64,000 nt of DNA from an uncultured Rhodospirillaceae bacterium (GTDB lineage Bacteria > Pseudomonadota > Alphaproteobacteria > Rhodospirillales > Casp-alpha2): positions 124,001 through 188,000 of the forward strand of contig CAJWCU010000004.1 in NCBI GenBank assembly GCA_913030825.1. The letters run 5' to 3'. This document shows, in pieces, positions 27,786 through 36,680 of this stretch. The position numbers and the translations under genes are program-made. Under the pieces are notes generated by a model. The model saw only the letters and a list, made by a program, of their open reading frames with translations. It ran no database searches and was not told the origin of the DNA. Every line of letters begins with the position of its first letter. Positions within the stretch are counted from its first letter, which is position 1.

Positions 27786-28928
27786 TCACTTCGTAAACGT
27801 CACGGTCTCGGCGATCAGGCCATCGACGACGGCGATCAAGGCGGCGTCCGCATCGGCGCCGCCCGCCAGGGCGTCGTCGTACGCGGCGATCTGCCGGTGG
27901 GCGCTGGTGCCCCGTTTTTGGATGGTCTTCAAATGGTCGATCTGGGCGGTACAGTCCAGGGCTTCCGCATCCTCGGCGATCAGGCCGACGATTTCGTCCA
28001 GCAGCGTCGCACAGGATACCACTTCCCCCTTGCCGAAATCGACCAGGCCTTCGTCCAGGCCGTATCGTTGCGCCCGCCAGCGGTTTTCTTCCAACAACAT
28101 CGGCGAATAGATCCGCCAACGCTGATTGTTCAGTTTCAGGCGGTAGAGCATGCGCATGATGCAGCGGAACAGGGCGGCGACGGCCAGCGTGTCTTCGATC
28201 AACGTGCAGACATCGGTGATCCGCATTTCCAGGGTCGGGAACCGCCCGCTGGGCCGCACGTCCCACCACAGCTTGGTCGCATCCTCGATCAGGCCCGCCT
28301 TGACCAGCACGTCGACGTGGCGCTGATATTCGCTGAACGACTGAAACCGATTGGGGATGCCGGTGCGCGGCATTTCGTCGAACACGCTCAGCCGGTAGGA
28401 CTTCAGGCCCGTGTTCTGGCCGCGCCAGAACGGCGACGAGGTCGATAGCGCCAGCAGGTGCGGCAGGAAATAGCTGACCTGATTCAGAAGATCGATGCGC
28501 AGTTCGTCGTCCCCGCCCAGACCGACATGGACGTGCATGCCGCAGATCATCAGGCGCCGGACGGGTGTTTGAATATCCTGGGCGATCTCGTTGTACCGTG
28601 CCTTGTCCGTATGGTGCTGCGATTCCCAAAGGGAAAACGGGTGGGTCGATGCCGCGATCGGCGCCAGGCCGTATTCGGCGGCGACCTCGGCGATGGTGCC
28701 GCGCAGTTCGATCAATTCGTCCCGCGCCTGATCCAGATTGGCGCAGACGTTGGTGTTGACCTCGATCTGCGATGACAGGAACTCATGGGCGACCCGGCCC
28801 TTCAGACGTTTTTCGCATTTCTCGAACAAGGCTTCCGGCGCGCCCTCGGTGACGGCCCGGGTCTCCCGATCGACGAGAAGGTATTCTTCTTCGATCCCCA
28901 GCGTGAAGGGCGGTGGGTCGTCCGCCAT
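27786..28928 (-). CDS. YbdK-type carboxylate-amine ligase (glutamate-cysteine ligase family 2)
   Basis: ATP-dependent ligase related to GCS2, 380 residues. Signatures: FTLGIEEEYLLVDRETRAV at the N-terminus, VAHEFLSSQIEVNTNVC, ICGMHVHVGL, and LRSYRLSVFDEMPRTG-like region (LKSYRLSVFDEMPRTGIP). Members have weak gamma-glutamylcysteine ligase activity; the natural product is often unknown. GGTGGAG lies before ATG 28928. It starts one base after the stop of the N-formylglutamate amidohydrolase homologue, so the two are probably coupled and may act on a common glutamyl compound. Confidence 0.9.
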   Translation of the reverse strand: MADDPPPFTLGIEEEYLLVDRETRAVTEGAPEALFEKCEKRLKGRVAHEFLSSQIEVNTNVCANLDQARDELIELRGTIAEVAAEYGLAPIAASTHPFSLWESQHHTDKARYNEIAQDIQTPVRRLMICGMHVHVGLGGDDELRIDLLNQVSYFLPHLLALSTSSPFWRGQNTGLKSYRLSVFDEMPRTGIPNRFQSFSEYQRHVDVLVKAGLIEDATKLWWDVRPSGRFPTLEMRITDVCTLIEDTLAVAALFRCIMRMLYRLKLNNQRWRIYSPMLLEENRWRAQRYGLDEGLVDFGKGEVVSCATLLDEIVGLIAEDAEALDCTAQIDHLKTIQKRGTSAHRQIAAYDDALAGGADADAALIAVVDGLIAETVTFTK

Positions 28929-28929
28929 T

Positions 28930-29736
28930 TCAATAGAACTCCACCTTGTATAGGTCGTCGTCCGTCAGGACCTCGCCCAGAACTTCGGTCAGGATCGCGG
29001 CCCAGCGGGCGACCCCGGCGTCGTCGGCGACCTGATCCTGATTGATTTCGATAACGCAGTTGGCCAGGCCGCAGGCCCCGCCGTGGCTGTCGATGGTATA
29101 GGCCAGATCGCGGCCCGAATAGGGCAGGTTGTCGCCGACATCCAGGCCCCGGTCGTGCAGCGCCTTGATCAGCGGCTTCGCCAGGCGCGGGTCGTGATTC
29201 CACAAAATACCCACGTCCCAGGGCCGGGGGCTGCCGCCGAAGCGCGGAGAGAAGCTGTGCACGGAAAACAGGACGGGCGGGCGATGGTGCAACCAGACGT
29301 CGGTCATGGTTTGCCGGACCAGCCGGTGATAGGGCTCGAAAATCGCTTCCAGGCGACCGATGACCTGCGCCGGGCTCAGGCCCTGGTTCGCCGGGATCAG
29401 GGTTTCGTCCGAAACCTCCGGCATGCTGGTCGGATGGCCGGGCGGCCGGTTAAGGTCGACCACCAGGCGCGAATAGCCCGCCAGGACCGCCGTGGCGTCC
29501 AGGTTCTCCGACAGGATGCGGGTCACCGCCTCCGCCCCGATGTCATAGGCGATGTGGCGGTCGAAATGTTCCGGCTTCAGGCCCAGATCGCCGAGCGCAC
29601 GGGGCACGCGGCGGCTGGCGTGGTCGCAGGACATCACCAACGCCGATCCGGCGTCGGCGCGGATGCGTTCCGCAGGCGCCGGTTCGTCGGCGGCCAGAAG
29701 GGGCTCTACAGCGTCGAAGGGAAGGGTGTCGTCCAT
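28930..29736 (-). CDS. N-formylglutamate amidohydrolase family protein
   Basis: A 268-residue zinc hydrolase-like protein. Landmarks: VMSCDHASRRVPRALGDLGL, the RHIAYDIGAEAVTRIL helix, YSRLVVDLNRPP, and FSVHSFSPRFGG. The family removes formyl groups from N-formylglutamate in histidine breakdown, but many members lie outside hut operons and have other substrates, as here. Start ATG 29736 (MDDTLPFDA) is chosen; sequence upstream in frame overlaps the divergent transporter region. First gene of the leftward operon with YbdK and Nudix. Confidence 0.88.
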   Translation of the reverse strand: MDDTLPFDAVEPLLAADEPAPAERIRADAGSALVMSCDHASRRVPRALGDLGLKPEHFDRHIAYDIGAEAVTRILSENLDATAVLAGYSRLVVDLNRPPGHPTSMPEVSDETLIPANQGLSPAQVIGRLEAIFEPYHRLVRQTMTDVWLHHRPPVLFSVHSFSPRFGGSPRPWDVGILWNHDPRLAKPLIKALHDRGLDVGDNLPYSGRDLAYTIDSHGGACGLANCVIEINQDQVADDAGVARWAAILTEVLGEVLTDDDLYKVEFY

Positions 29737-29869
29737 GCCGTCAATATAGCGCGCCGTTGTGCCCAAGGGAGTCTCTTCTGGTCGGATTTCTCCCGCCTCT
29801 GGACATTTCCCGCTGGGCACGGCGATAGTGATCGCCGAAATCCGCGGAAGCATTTTGGAGGCCATCGGC

Positions 29870-30823
29870 GTGGAGAATCACCGCATTCCCGGCGCGGCCC
29901 TTGGCGCGACCATCGTTGCCGATGCACGGGCATGGGCCTTGGGGGTACTGGTGTTGGGGGCGCTGTTCGCGGGTTCTTCGACGTTGTTCGTGCGGCTCAA
30001 TGAATTGGGTCCCATCGCCTCGGCCTTCTATCGGGCGTTTCTCGCCCTGCCGGCCTTGTATCTATGGATGCGAATCGAGGGCCGGCGCGGGGCGGGCCGG
30101 GCGGTGCCGGCGCGCCGGGAATACCTGTTGATGGGGTTGGCCGGGCTGTTCTTCGCGGGAGACCTGTTTTTCTGGCATCTGGCGATCATGAACACCGCCG
30201 TCGCCAATGCGACGCTGTTGGCGACCCTGTCGCCGGTTTATGTGACGGCGATCCTGTTCCTGGTGTTTCGGGAACGCGTCCGCCCCCTGTTTCTGGGCGG
30301 AACGGCATTGGCGGTCGCCGGGGCGGGGCTGCTGATGGGCGACAGTTTCGCCTTTCGTCCCGACCGATTGGCGGGGGATGCCTATGGGCTCGTGACCGGC
30401 CTGTTCCTGGCGGGCTACATGGTCAGCGTCGGGCGGCTGCGCCTCGGCGGCGGGGCAGGAGCGCGGATCGGCACGGGAACCCTGATGTTCTGGTCCACGG
30501 TGGTCACGGCGGCGGTCTTGTTCTGTCTGGCCTGGGCGGCGGAAGATCGATTGCTCGCCTTCACACCTTTCGGTTGGGCCATGCTGGTGACCTTGGCCCT
30601 GGTCAGTCATGTCGCCGGGCAAGGCCTTGTGGCGCTCGCCATGGCGCATCTGCCGACGGCCTTCGCTTCGGTCGGCCTGATCATGGAGGTGGTGGCTGCT
30701 GCGGTGCTCGGCTGGGTGTTCCTGGACGAGCCGCTTTCCGCCCTACAATGGCTCGGGGCGGCGGTCGTCGTTTGCGGGGTTGCCGTCGCCCGGCGGGGCA
30801 GCGCCTCATCGCCCCGCGAATAG
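29870..30823 (+). CDS. EamA/DMT family transporter
   Basis: Ten-helix drug/metabolite-type permease of 317 residues. Two EamA repeats are visible: LGVLVLGALFAGSSTLFVRL at the start of repeat one, LLMGLAGLFFAGDLFFWHLA, and LGWVFLDEPLSALQWLGAA near the end of repeat two. The start GTG 29870 follows TTTTGGAGGCC with ideal spacing; frames further upstream overlap the divergent gene. Substrate unknown. It is followed 63 bases later by the DUF1289 gene. Confidence 0.87.
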   Translation: MENHRIPGAALGATIVADARAWALGVLVLGALFAGSSTLFVRLNELGPIASAFYRAFLALPALYLWMRIEGRRGAGRAVPARREYLLMGLAGLFFAGDLFFWHLAIMNTAVANATLLATLSPVYVTAILFLVFRERVRPLFLGGTALAVAGAGLLMGDSFAFRPDRLAGDAYGLVTGLFLAGYMVSVGRLRLGGGAGARIGTGTLMFWSTVVTAAVLFCLAWAAEDRLLAFTPFGWAMLVTLALVSHVAGQGLVALAMAHLPTAFASVGLIMEVVAAAVLGWVFLDEPLSALQWLGAAVVVCGVAVARRGSASSPRE

Positions 30824-30886
30824 GGTGGCTGGGCTTGACGATCCCCCCGGGGAATATGCGAGAAAGGCCCCTGGGAGAAACATACA

Positions 30887-31156
30887 ATGTCAAACACCGG
30901 CTCGAAACCCGCCACGCAGGACGCGATCCAACAAGCATTGTTGGAACAGATGATCTGTTCGCCGTGCATTTCGGTCTGCGTCGTCGATCAGCCGACGGGG
31001 TATTGCAAAGGCTGTTGGCGGACGATGGATGAAATCGCCCAATGGCCCCGGATGATGCGCCAGCAGCGGATCGAGGTCCTTGAGCGTCTGGCTGAACGGC
31101 GCGGCGCCAGTTCGCTGACCGACCGGGGCCGGGGGCCGATGCTGGCCGCCGACTAG
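30887..31156 (+). CDS. DUF1289 family cysteine-rich protein
   Basis: An 89-residue protein whose core CSPCISVCVVDQPTGYCKGC carries the five-cysteine DUF1289 pattern, followed by WRTMDEIAQWPRM. Probably a small metal or Fe-S binding protein; the function is not known. GGGAGAAACATACA precedes the ATG. It lies downstream of the EamA gene in the same direction and converges with gloA. Confidence 0.87.
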   Translation: MSNTGSKPATQDAIQQALLEQMICSPCISVCVVDQPTGYCKGCWRTMDEIAQWPRMMRQQRIEVLERLAERRGASSLTDRGRGPMLAAD

Positions 31157-31192
31157 GCCCGGCCGGTCGCGGAACTTCCGGGGTTCAGGAAA

Positions 31193-31612
31193 CTACCAGC
31201 TTCCCGTGTTTTCCATGGAGGCCCAGGGCTCGGCGGGCTCCAGTGCGTCTCCCGACTGCAGCAATTCGATGGAAATGCCGTCCGGCGACCGGACGAAGGC
31301 CATGCGGCCGTCGCGCGGCGGGCGATTGATGGTGACGCCGCCGTCCTGCAGGCGTTGGCAGGTTTCGTAGATGTCTTCCACGTTGAACGCGAGGTGGCCG
31401 AAATTCCGGCCACCCGTGTATTCCTCGGGATCGTAGTTGTAGGTCAGTTCGATCTGCGAATCCGGATTGTCGTCGGCGGCGACGAAAATCAGCATGTATC
31501 CGTGCTCGGGCCGGTCCGACCGGCGGACTTCCTTGAGACCCAGAAGGTCGCAGTAGAAGCGCAAGCTGGCGTCCACGTCCGATATCCGCACCATTGTATG
31601 CAGGTATCTCAT
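31193..31612 (-). CDS. gloA: Lactoylglutathione lyase (glyoxalase I), VOC family
   Basis: Converts the methylglyoxal-glutathione hemithioacetal to S-lactoylglutathione. The 139-residue length and motifs fit: metal ligands His5 in LHTMVRI, Glu in SQIELTYNY, His in FGHLAFNVEDIY and Glu in GISIELLQS; DVDASLRFYCDLLGLKEVR follows the first ligand. All four ligands are kept, so it should be active. Divergent from the MFS gene at 31631 with only 18 bases between the start codons. Confidence 0.94.
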   Translation of the reverse strand: MRYLHTMVRISDVDASLRFYCDLLGLKEVRRSDRPEHGYMLIFVAADDNPDSQIELTYNYDPEEYTGGRNFGHLAFNVEDIYETCQRLQDGGVTINRPPRDGRMAFVRSPDGISIELLQSGDALEPAEPWASMENTGSW

Positions 31613-31630
31613 TTGCCTGTTTCTCCCTGA

Positions 31631-32998
31631 ATGTCTTGCGGGTGTAGGATTGATCTAACAGGAATTGCGGTCCCGGTCCAAGAGGCCGTTGCCGTTCCCC
31701 GCCAATCCAACGAAGCGCCGCCGGAATCCGACCTCTTGCCCCAACCTTCCGCCCCCGATTCACGCCCCATGCCGCGCTTTCTGCCCTGGTTCGTTTGGGG
31801 GCTGGGAGCCTGCCTGTTCGGCTACGGCTGGTTCCATCGTATGGCCCCCGGCGTCATGGTCGATACCTTGATGGGGGAATTCCAGGTCGGCGGGGCGGTC
31901 ATCGGCAATCTGGCGGGTGTCTATTTCTATACCTACGCGATTACGCAGATCCCGGCGGGCCTGATCGTCGATGCCTACGGCTCGCGCCGGATCATGGCCG
32001 CATCGGCGTTGCTTTGTACCATCGGCGCCCTGGTGTTCTCCATGGCCGACGGCATCGTCGAATCCTTCGTTGGGCGGTTGCTCATCGGGTTGGGCGCCGG
32101 GCCGACCTTCGTCATCGCACTGAACCTCGCCGTCGTCTGGTGCCCCCGTGACCGGTTGGCGTTGCTTGGCGGGCTGGTGATGTCGTTCGGCGTGGCCGGT
32201 GCCATGCTGGGCCAGGTACCGCTGGCCTGGGGGGTCGAGGAGTTCGGCTGGCGGTCGTCCATGTACACGGCAATGCTGGTCGGCCTGACGTTGACCGCCG
32301 GGACCTGGATGGTGTTGCGCCTGCCGCGTCCGAAACCGAGAGCCGAACGGCCCCACGGCATGGCCGCCAATATCAAATCGGTCCTTCGCCGCCGGGATAT
32401 CTGGGTTTTGACCCTGGGCGGCGCCAGCACCATGGCGATCATGCTGGCCTTCGGTGGGCTATGGGCGGTGCCCTGGCTGACCCAGGTCCAAGGTTTTTCC
32501 CGTGCCGATGCGGCCTTGCTGCTGTCCGTCAACGCGTTGGGATGGGGCATCGGCTCTCCCCTGATCGGCTGGATTTCCGACCGCTTGGGGCGGCGCAAGC
32601 CGCCCTTCGTCGGCGCCATGGTGATGTCGGTCGCGACGTTTGCCGTGCTGCTGTTGACGCCGGACCTGCCGGCGGCGGCGATCTACGTCCTGCTGTTTCT
32701 GCAGGGGCTGGGAACGGGGGGCATCATGCTGATTTTCGCGACGGCCCATGACCGCTTCGCGGGCGGTCAGGAAGGATTGTCCGCCGGGATCGTCAACACC
32801 GGCATCATGGTCGGGGCGGCCAGCCTGCAACCGTTGGTCGGCTGGGTCCTCGACCGCCATTGGCAGGGCGCCATGGCGGGCGGCGCGCGGGTTTACGACG
32901 CCGCGGCCTATCAATCCGGGTTGAGTATTCTGATCTTGTGCGGCGTGATCGCGGTTCTGGCGGGAATGATGCTGCCGGAAACGCCCCGGGACGACTAA
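31631..32998 (+). CDS. MFS transporter
   Basis: Twelve-helix major facilitator, up to 455 residues. Clear MFS features are the helix 2-3 loop AGLIVDAYGSRRIMA and the central loop repeat GWISDRLGRRKPPFVG. It resembles organic-anion or sugar-phosphate antiporters, but no substrate is assignable. The start is uncertain: ATG 31631 gives an unusual 46-residue polar N-terminus with no good ribosome-binding site; ATG 31769 (MPRFLPWFVWG) begins directly before helix 1 and is a good alternative. Convergent with the YeeE/YedE gene. Confidence 0.88.
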   Translation: MSCGCRIDLTGIAVPVQEAVAVPRQSNEAPPESDLLPQPSAPDSRPMPRFLPWFVWGLGACLFGYGWFHRMAPGVMVDTLMGEFQVGGAVIGNLAGVYFYTYAITQIPAGLIVDAYGSRRIMAASALLCTIGALVFSMADGIVESFVGRLLIGLGAGPTFVIALNLAVVWCPRDRLALLGGLVMSFGVAGAMLGQVPLAWGVEEFGWRSSMYTAMLVGLTLTAGTWMVLRLPRPKPRAERPHGMAANIKSVLRRRDIWVLTLGGASTMAIMLAFGGLWAVPWLTQVQGFSRADAALLLSVNALGWGIGSPLIGWISDRLGRRKPPFVGAMVMSVATFAVLLLTPDLPAAAIYVLLFLQGLGTGGIMLIFATAHDRFAGGQEGLSAGIVNTGIMVGAASLQPLVGWVLDRHWQGAMAGGARVYDAAAYQSGLSILILCGVIAVLAGMMLPETPRDD

Positions 32999-33023
32999 GT
33001 CCCGCCGCGCCGATCCACGCCGC

Positions 33024-34109
33024 CTATTCGGCGGGGACGATTGCGGGTGAACGGCCACCGACCACGCGGGTCTTCACGAAATGGCCGATGGCGCCGCCCG
33101 ACACGATGGAGGCCAGGGCGATCAGGCTGCCGAGCGACAGCGTGCTCATGCCCGTGAGGCCCGCGCCGACGGTGCAGCCCAGGGCCAGCACGCCGCCGAA
33201 GCCCATCAAGGCGCCGCCGAGCGCATAACGCGCGAGATGACCGGGAGTGTCAAAGCCTTCGGCCTTGAGCGACCGGCTGGCCACGGCCCAGGCAAAGGCC
33301 CCGGCCAGCACACCGGCGACGGCGGTGATGCCGAAATCGGCGGCGGAACCCGTGTAAGTCATCAGGAATTGCAGAGCGTTGCCCATGGGAGCGGTGAAGG
33401 TCAGGCTGACCATGGGGGCCGGTTCGAACTCGTCGAAGCCGAGCACGCCGGTGACGTACCAGGAGGCCGGGATCAGCAGGCCGACGGCGAGACCGGCGGC
33501 GATACCGCCCAGGGCCCCCGGCCGCCGGGCGAGGCGCCAAGCGGCGATGCTGCCCGTCACGACCATTAAACCGGCGATCACCAGGGCGGCCGTGGCGGCG
33601 CCCGCTTCATCGGTCAGCAACAGCGGAATGGATTGCGCGGTCTCACCCAGCGAGACACTGCCCGCACTTTCGATCCAGGTCCGCGGCAGGGCTAAAATCC
33701 CGCGAAGGGTCATATAGGCCGTCAGGCCCAGCACGGTGATGACCACCCAGGACCGCAGGTTGCCGCCGGCGGCCAGCACCAAATGCCGTCCGCCGCAGCC
33801 CCGCGTGATGACCATGCCGAAGCCGAACAGCAAACCGCCGACGATCAGCGACAGCCACATGACGGTGGGCGTCAGGTACATCGTATTGGAAAGGTCGATG
33901 ATCCCCAGATAGCCCAGAACCTGCGTGCTCAGGACGGCGACGGGCAGGGCGACCGCCCATGCCGCGGCCTGACGCGCCGGGCGGCGGTCGATCACCTCTA
34001 TCACCGCCGAACGCAGGCAGAACCCCGAGGCCCGCGCGATCGTGCCGTACAGAAAGCCGATGCCGAGCGCGCCGGCGAGAAGCAGAAATCTGGGTTCGAA
34101 AGAGTCCAT
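33024..34109 (-). CDS. YeeE/YedE family sulfur-compound transporter (TsuA-like)
   Basis: A 361-residue membrane protein with two Sulf_transp repeats and about nine to ten helices. Conserved cysteine loops are ARASGFCLRSA (Cys31), VITRGCGGRHL (Cys105) and LALGCTVGAGLTGMST; the family member TsuA takes up thiosulfate using such cysteines. ATG 34109 follows AGGACCGAAACAC. Placed at the left edge of the sox island and facing away from it, it likely moves thiosulfate, sulfite or a related species. Confidence 0.88.
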   Translation of the reverse strand: MDSFEPRFLLLAGALGIGFLYGTIARASGFCLRSAVIEVIDRRPARQAAAWAVALPVAVLSTQVLGYLGIIDLSNTMYLTPTVMWLSLIVGGLLFGFGMVITRGCGGRHLVLAAGGNLRSWVVITVLGLTAYMTLRGILALPRTWIESAGSVSLGETAQSIPLLLTDEAGAATAALVIAGLMVVTGSIAAWRLARRPGALGGIAAGLAVGLLIPASWYVTGVLGFDEFEPAPMVSLTFTAPMGNALQFLMTYTGSAADFGITAVAGVLAGAFAWAVASRSLKAEGFDTPGHLARYALGGALMGFGGVLALGCTVGAGLTGMSTLSLGSLIALASIVSGGAIGHFVKTRVVGGRSPAIVPAE

Positions 34110-34434
34110 GTGTTTCGGTCCTGGGTGTCGAATTCTTGGTCGAATGTTCGCTTGGCGTCGTCGGAAGCGGTTCCACCGATATTCGGCGCGGCGCGCGCTT
34201 GGGGCCGCATCCGATGGTTTGTCGAATTTAAACACCATTTGTGGGGGTTTCAATAATTATATTCACAAAAATATATGTGATTTAAATATATTTCACACAA
34301 AAACTGTAAAATAGGTTTTGCCTCAAGGTCCTGGAAAACCGGGCTTTTCCCCTTGCCGTATCATGCTACAACCGCCGAAAGCCGGGCGGCCGTTCCGGCA
34401 ATGTTGTCGGGTGACATCCGCATAAGGGGGAAAA
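34110..34434. promoter_or_regulatory. A+T-rich divergent promoter region
   Basis: 325 bases between the YeeE/YedE gene and the spermidine-synthase-like gene. Positions 34230-34315 are strikingly A+T-rich and include TTCACA and TGTGA half sites (34262-34280, eight bases apart). Similar A+T-rich islands precede other sox-island genes. No gene seen inside. Confidence 0.55.
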
Positions 34435-35970
34435 ATGACCGCATTCGCCTTCACCGCCGTCGTGTTTTTGACCTCCGCCGGGGCATTGGTTCTGGAAATT
34501 GTGGCGGCCCGCCTGATCGCGCCCTACGTCGGGATGTCGCTTTATACCTGGACGGCGATCATCGCCGTCGTGCTGGCGGGCCTGTCGGCGGGGCATTGGC
34601 TGGGCGGACGCCTGGCCGGGCCCGGTGTCGAACACGCGCAGGGCGTCCGCCGGACGGCGGTGGCCCTGGCCGCCGCGACCGTCTCGACCTTGGCGTCGCT
34701 GCCGTTGCTGCGCGTGATCGCGGGACCGCTATTGGGCGGCGGCATGGATGCCGTTTGGGCGGTGGTGATCCTGACGGGTGTGCTGTTCTTTGCGCCGTCG
34801 CTGTTTGTCGGCGTGGTCTCGCCGATCGTGACAAAGCTGGCGATCGATGCCGCGCCAAACGATGCGGGCCGGGTCCTGGGCCGGATGTTCGCGGCCGGGG
34901 CGGCGGGCAGCATCTTGGGGACGTTGGCCGCCGGATATCTGTTCATTTCCTGGGTCGGTGCGACGGGAACGGTCCTGGCCGTCGCTGGGCTCTATGCCGT
35001 CCTGGCGATCGGTTTCGCGGCTTGGGGGCGGCGGGGCTTTTTGCTGACGGTGTTGCTCGCCATGCCGGCGGCGGGGCTCGGCGTCTGGGGCGCGACGGCC
35101 CAGGCATTTCGGTCGCCCTGTCAGGTCGAAAGCAATTATTTCTGCATCCGCTACGACGACTTCTCGAAGATGAGCGGGCGGGCCAGCTGCCTGATGGTGC
35201 TCGACCATCTGGTTCATTCAATCAACGACCGGGACGATCCGACGATGCTGGTCAGTCCCTACGTCCATTTCGTCGATGAGGTCGCGGGTCTGCGCTTTGC
35301 CGAACGGGCACCCGAGCGCGCGTTCTTCATCGGCGGCGGCGGCTATACCCTGCCCCGGGCCTGGGCCGCGCGGTATCCCGACATGGAGATGACGGTCGCC
35401 GAACTGGACCCCGAAGTGACCCGCGTCGCCGCCGAGGTCATGTGGTTCGATCCGGCGGCGCCGGGTTTGACCATCGTTCACGACGACGCCCGCGTGGCGT
35501 TGCAGACCATGCCGGCCGGGGCGGCGAAGTTCGACGTGATCTTCGGCGATGCTTTCCACGACATTGCCGTGCCCGCCCATCTGGTGACGCGGGAATTTCA
35601 CCGCGAAATCGCGGCGCGGCTGACGCCCGACGGAATCTATGCCTTGAACGTGGTCGATCTGGGCGTCGACCCCCGATTCCTGTTCGCCCTCGTGCGGACG
35701 TTGCGGGAAGATTTCCCGGTTGTCGAGGTTTGGAAGACCGAGGACGAGATGATCGACGCCGGACGGGTGACGTTTATCGTCCTGGCGGCGGCGCGGGCGA
35801 CGCCGGTGGGGCGTTTGGAATCGGTGCGCGGCCTCGGCCGGGCATGGCATCGTTGGCCTGCCGAAGCTTTGACCGGGCGCATGGAAGCAGCGGAGGTGCC
35901 GATCCTGACCGACGATCTGGCGCCGGTCGAATGGCTGCTGTCGCGCCTGCTGCATGCACCGGATATGTGA
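34435..35970 (+). CDS. Membrane protein fused to a spermidine-synthase-like domain
   Basis: A 511-residue protein. The first about 215 residues are hydrophobic with roughly seven helices, starting FTAVVFLTSAGALVLEIVAA, the typical lead-in of the fused MFS/spermidine synthase family. The rest is a Rossmann-type SAM domain: FIGGGGYTLPRAWAARYP, VAELDPEVTRVA, VHDDARVAL and DVIFGDAFHDIAVPAHL. A true aminopropyltransferase needs a catalytic Asp in the DAFHD-like loop, which is present, but substrate specificity is unknown. AAGGGGG precedes ATG 34435. It sits inside the sox island; a link to sulfur oxidation is not shown. Confidence 0.85.
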   Translation: MTAFAFTAVVFLTSAGALVLEIVAARLIAPYVGMSLYTWTAIIAVVLAGLSAGHWLGGRLAGPGVEHAQGVRRTAVALAAATVSTLASLPLLRVIAGPLLGGGMDAVWAVVILTGVLFFAPSLFVGVVSPIVTKLAIDAAPNDAGRVLGRMFAAGAAGSILGTLAAGYLFISWVGATGTVLAVAGLYAVLAIGFAAWGRRGFLLTVLLAMPAAGLGVWGATAQAFRSPCQVESNYFCIRYDDFSKMSGRASCLMVLDHLVHSINDRDDPTMLVSPYVHFVDEVAGLRFAERAPERAFFIGGGGYTLPRAWAARYPDMEMTVAELDPEVTRVAAEVMWFDPAAPGLTIVHDDARVALQTMPAGAAKFDVIFGDAFHDIAVPAHLVTREFHREIAARLTPDGIYALNVVDLGVDPRFLFALVRTLREDFPVVEVWKTEDEMIDAGRVTFIVLAAARATPVGRLESVRGLGRAWHRWPAEALTGRMEAAEVPILTDDLAPVEWLLSRLLHAPDM

Positions 35971-35994
35971 GCGGCGATCCGCCGACGAAAGACG

Positions 35995-36025
35995 AAAAAA
36001 GGGGCCGCCCATTGGGAGCGGCCCC
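35995..36025 (-). terminator. Intrinsic terminator of the DsrE gene
   Basis: GGGGCCGC (36001-36008) pairs with GCGGCCCC (36018-36025). On the minus strand the hairpin is followed by a run of T (plus-strand A run at 35995-36000), 32 bases beyond the DsrE stop. Confidence 0.85.
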
Positions 36026-36056
36026 GTTCGGAAACTTCATAAAGGCGACTGCGTGA

Positions 36057-36518
36057 TCAAGGCTTGATGTAGGTGTAGCCTTCCTGCTGCAGGCGGGAAA
36101 GTTCGGCCACGCCCGATGGAATGATGTCTTCCGGGAAGACTTCCAGCAGATCTTTCTCGTAGTCGATCTTGCGGCCCTTGATGGTGTTGTTGCAGACGTT
36201 GAATTTGACGTTCTGGGCTTTCAGGCTGACGACCTGACCTTTGAGTTTGTCGTTGCTTTTGGCTTCTTTCAAAAGGCCCAGGCCGTTGCCGTGGAGGATG
36301 ACTTTGACCTCCATGTTCTCGGCGCCGACGGCGTTGATGTGGTTTTGAATATTGCGCAGTGCGCCCCGGTATTTCTTGTCGGCTTCGCCGCCCGGGTAAT
36401 TGATGTGATAGACGACTTTCTGCTTGCCGTAGCGTTCGCTGGCCGTCGCATTGGTCGCTCCCGCCAGAAGAACCCCCATGGCGAGCACGGCCGCCGTAAT
36501 GCTGGTCAGAAACTTCAT
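36057..36518 (-). CDS. Exported DsrE family protein
   Basis: A 153-residue protein with a cleavable signal peptide (cleavage near ATASE, about residue 27) and a DsrE-like fold: QKVVYHINYPGG at strand 1, ENMEVKVILHGNGLGLL and the Cys109 loop VKFNVCNNTIKGR. DsrE proteins handle persulfide sulfur through a conserved cysteine; periplasmic versions commonly accompany sox genes. AGGAGGAAATA gives a very strong ribosome-binding site before ATG 36518. Monocistronic with its own terminator; the promoter region upstream is A+T-rich. Confidence 0.88.
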   Translation of the reverse strand: MKFLTSITAAVLAMGVLLAGATNATASERYGKQKVVYHINYPGGEADKKYRGALRNIQNHINAVGAENMEVKVILHGNGLGLLKEAKSNDKLKGQVVSLKAQNVKFNVCNNTIKGRKIDYEKDLLEVFPEDIIPSGVAELSRLQQEGYTYIKP

Positions 36519-36529
36519 TATTTCCTCCT

Positions 36530-36625
36530 GATTTTATGTAGTTTATCGCTGAACATTATTGTGGAACGCGACAATAGAAGCTTTCCACACAAATGGTTCA
36601 TATTCAATAAATTATATATGTAAGG
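36530..36625. promoter_or_regulatory. A+T-rich promoter of the DsrE gene
   Basis: Region with low GC containing CATATTC (36599-36605), eight bases and ATATATG, a near-palindromic arrangement like the ATTC-N8-GAAT operator near soxW. Also ATTGT and ACAAT arms at about 36557-36575. Confidence 0.4.
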
Positions 36626-36680
36626 GCGCTCTGGGCGACTGCCGTCGTGCGTTATGTCGGGGTAAAGCCAGGGCGGCGGC

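Noticed and set aside
34263-34280. TCACA-N8-TGTGA as a CRP site
   Set aside because: CRP sites have TGTGA first with a six-base spacer before TCACA; here the order and spacing are wrong. It is kept only as part of the A+T-rich promoter island.
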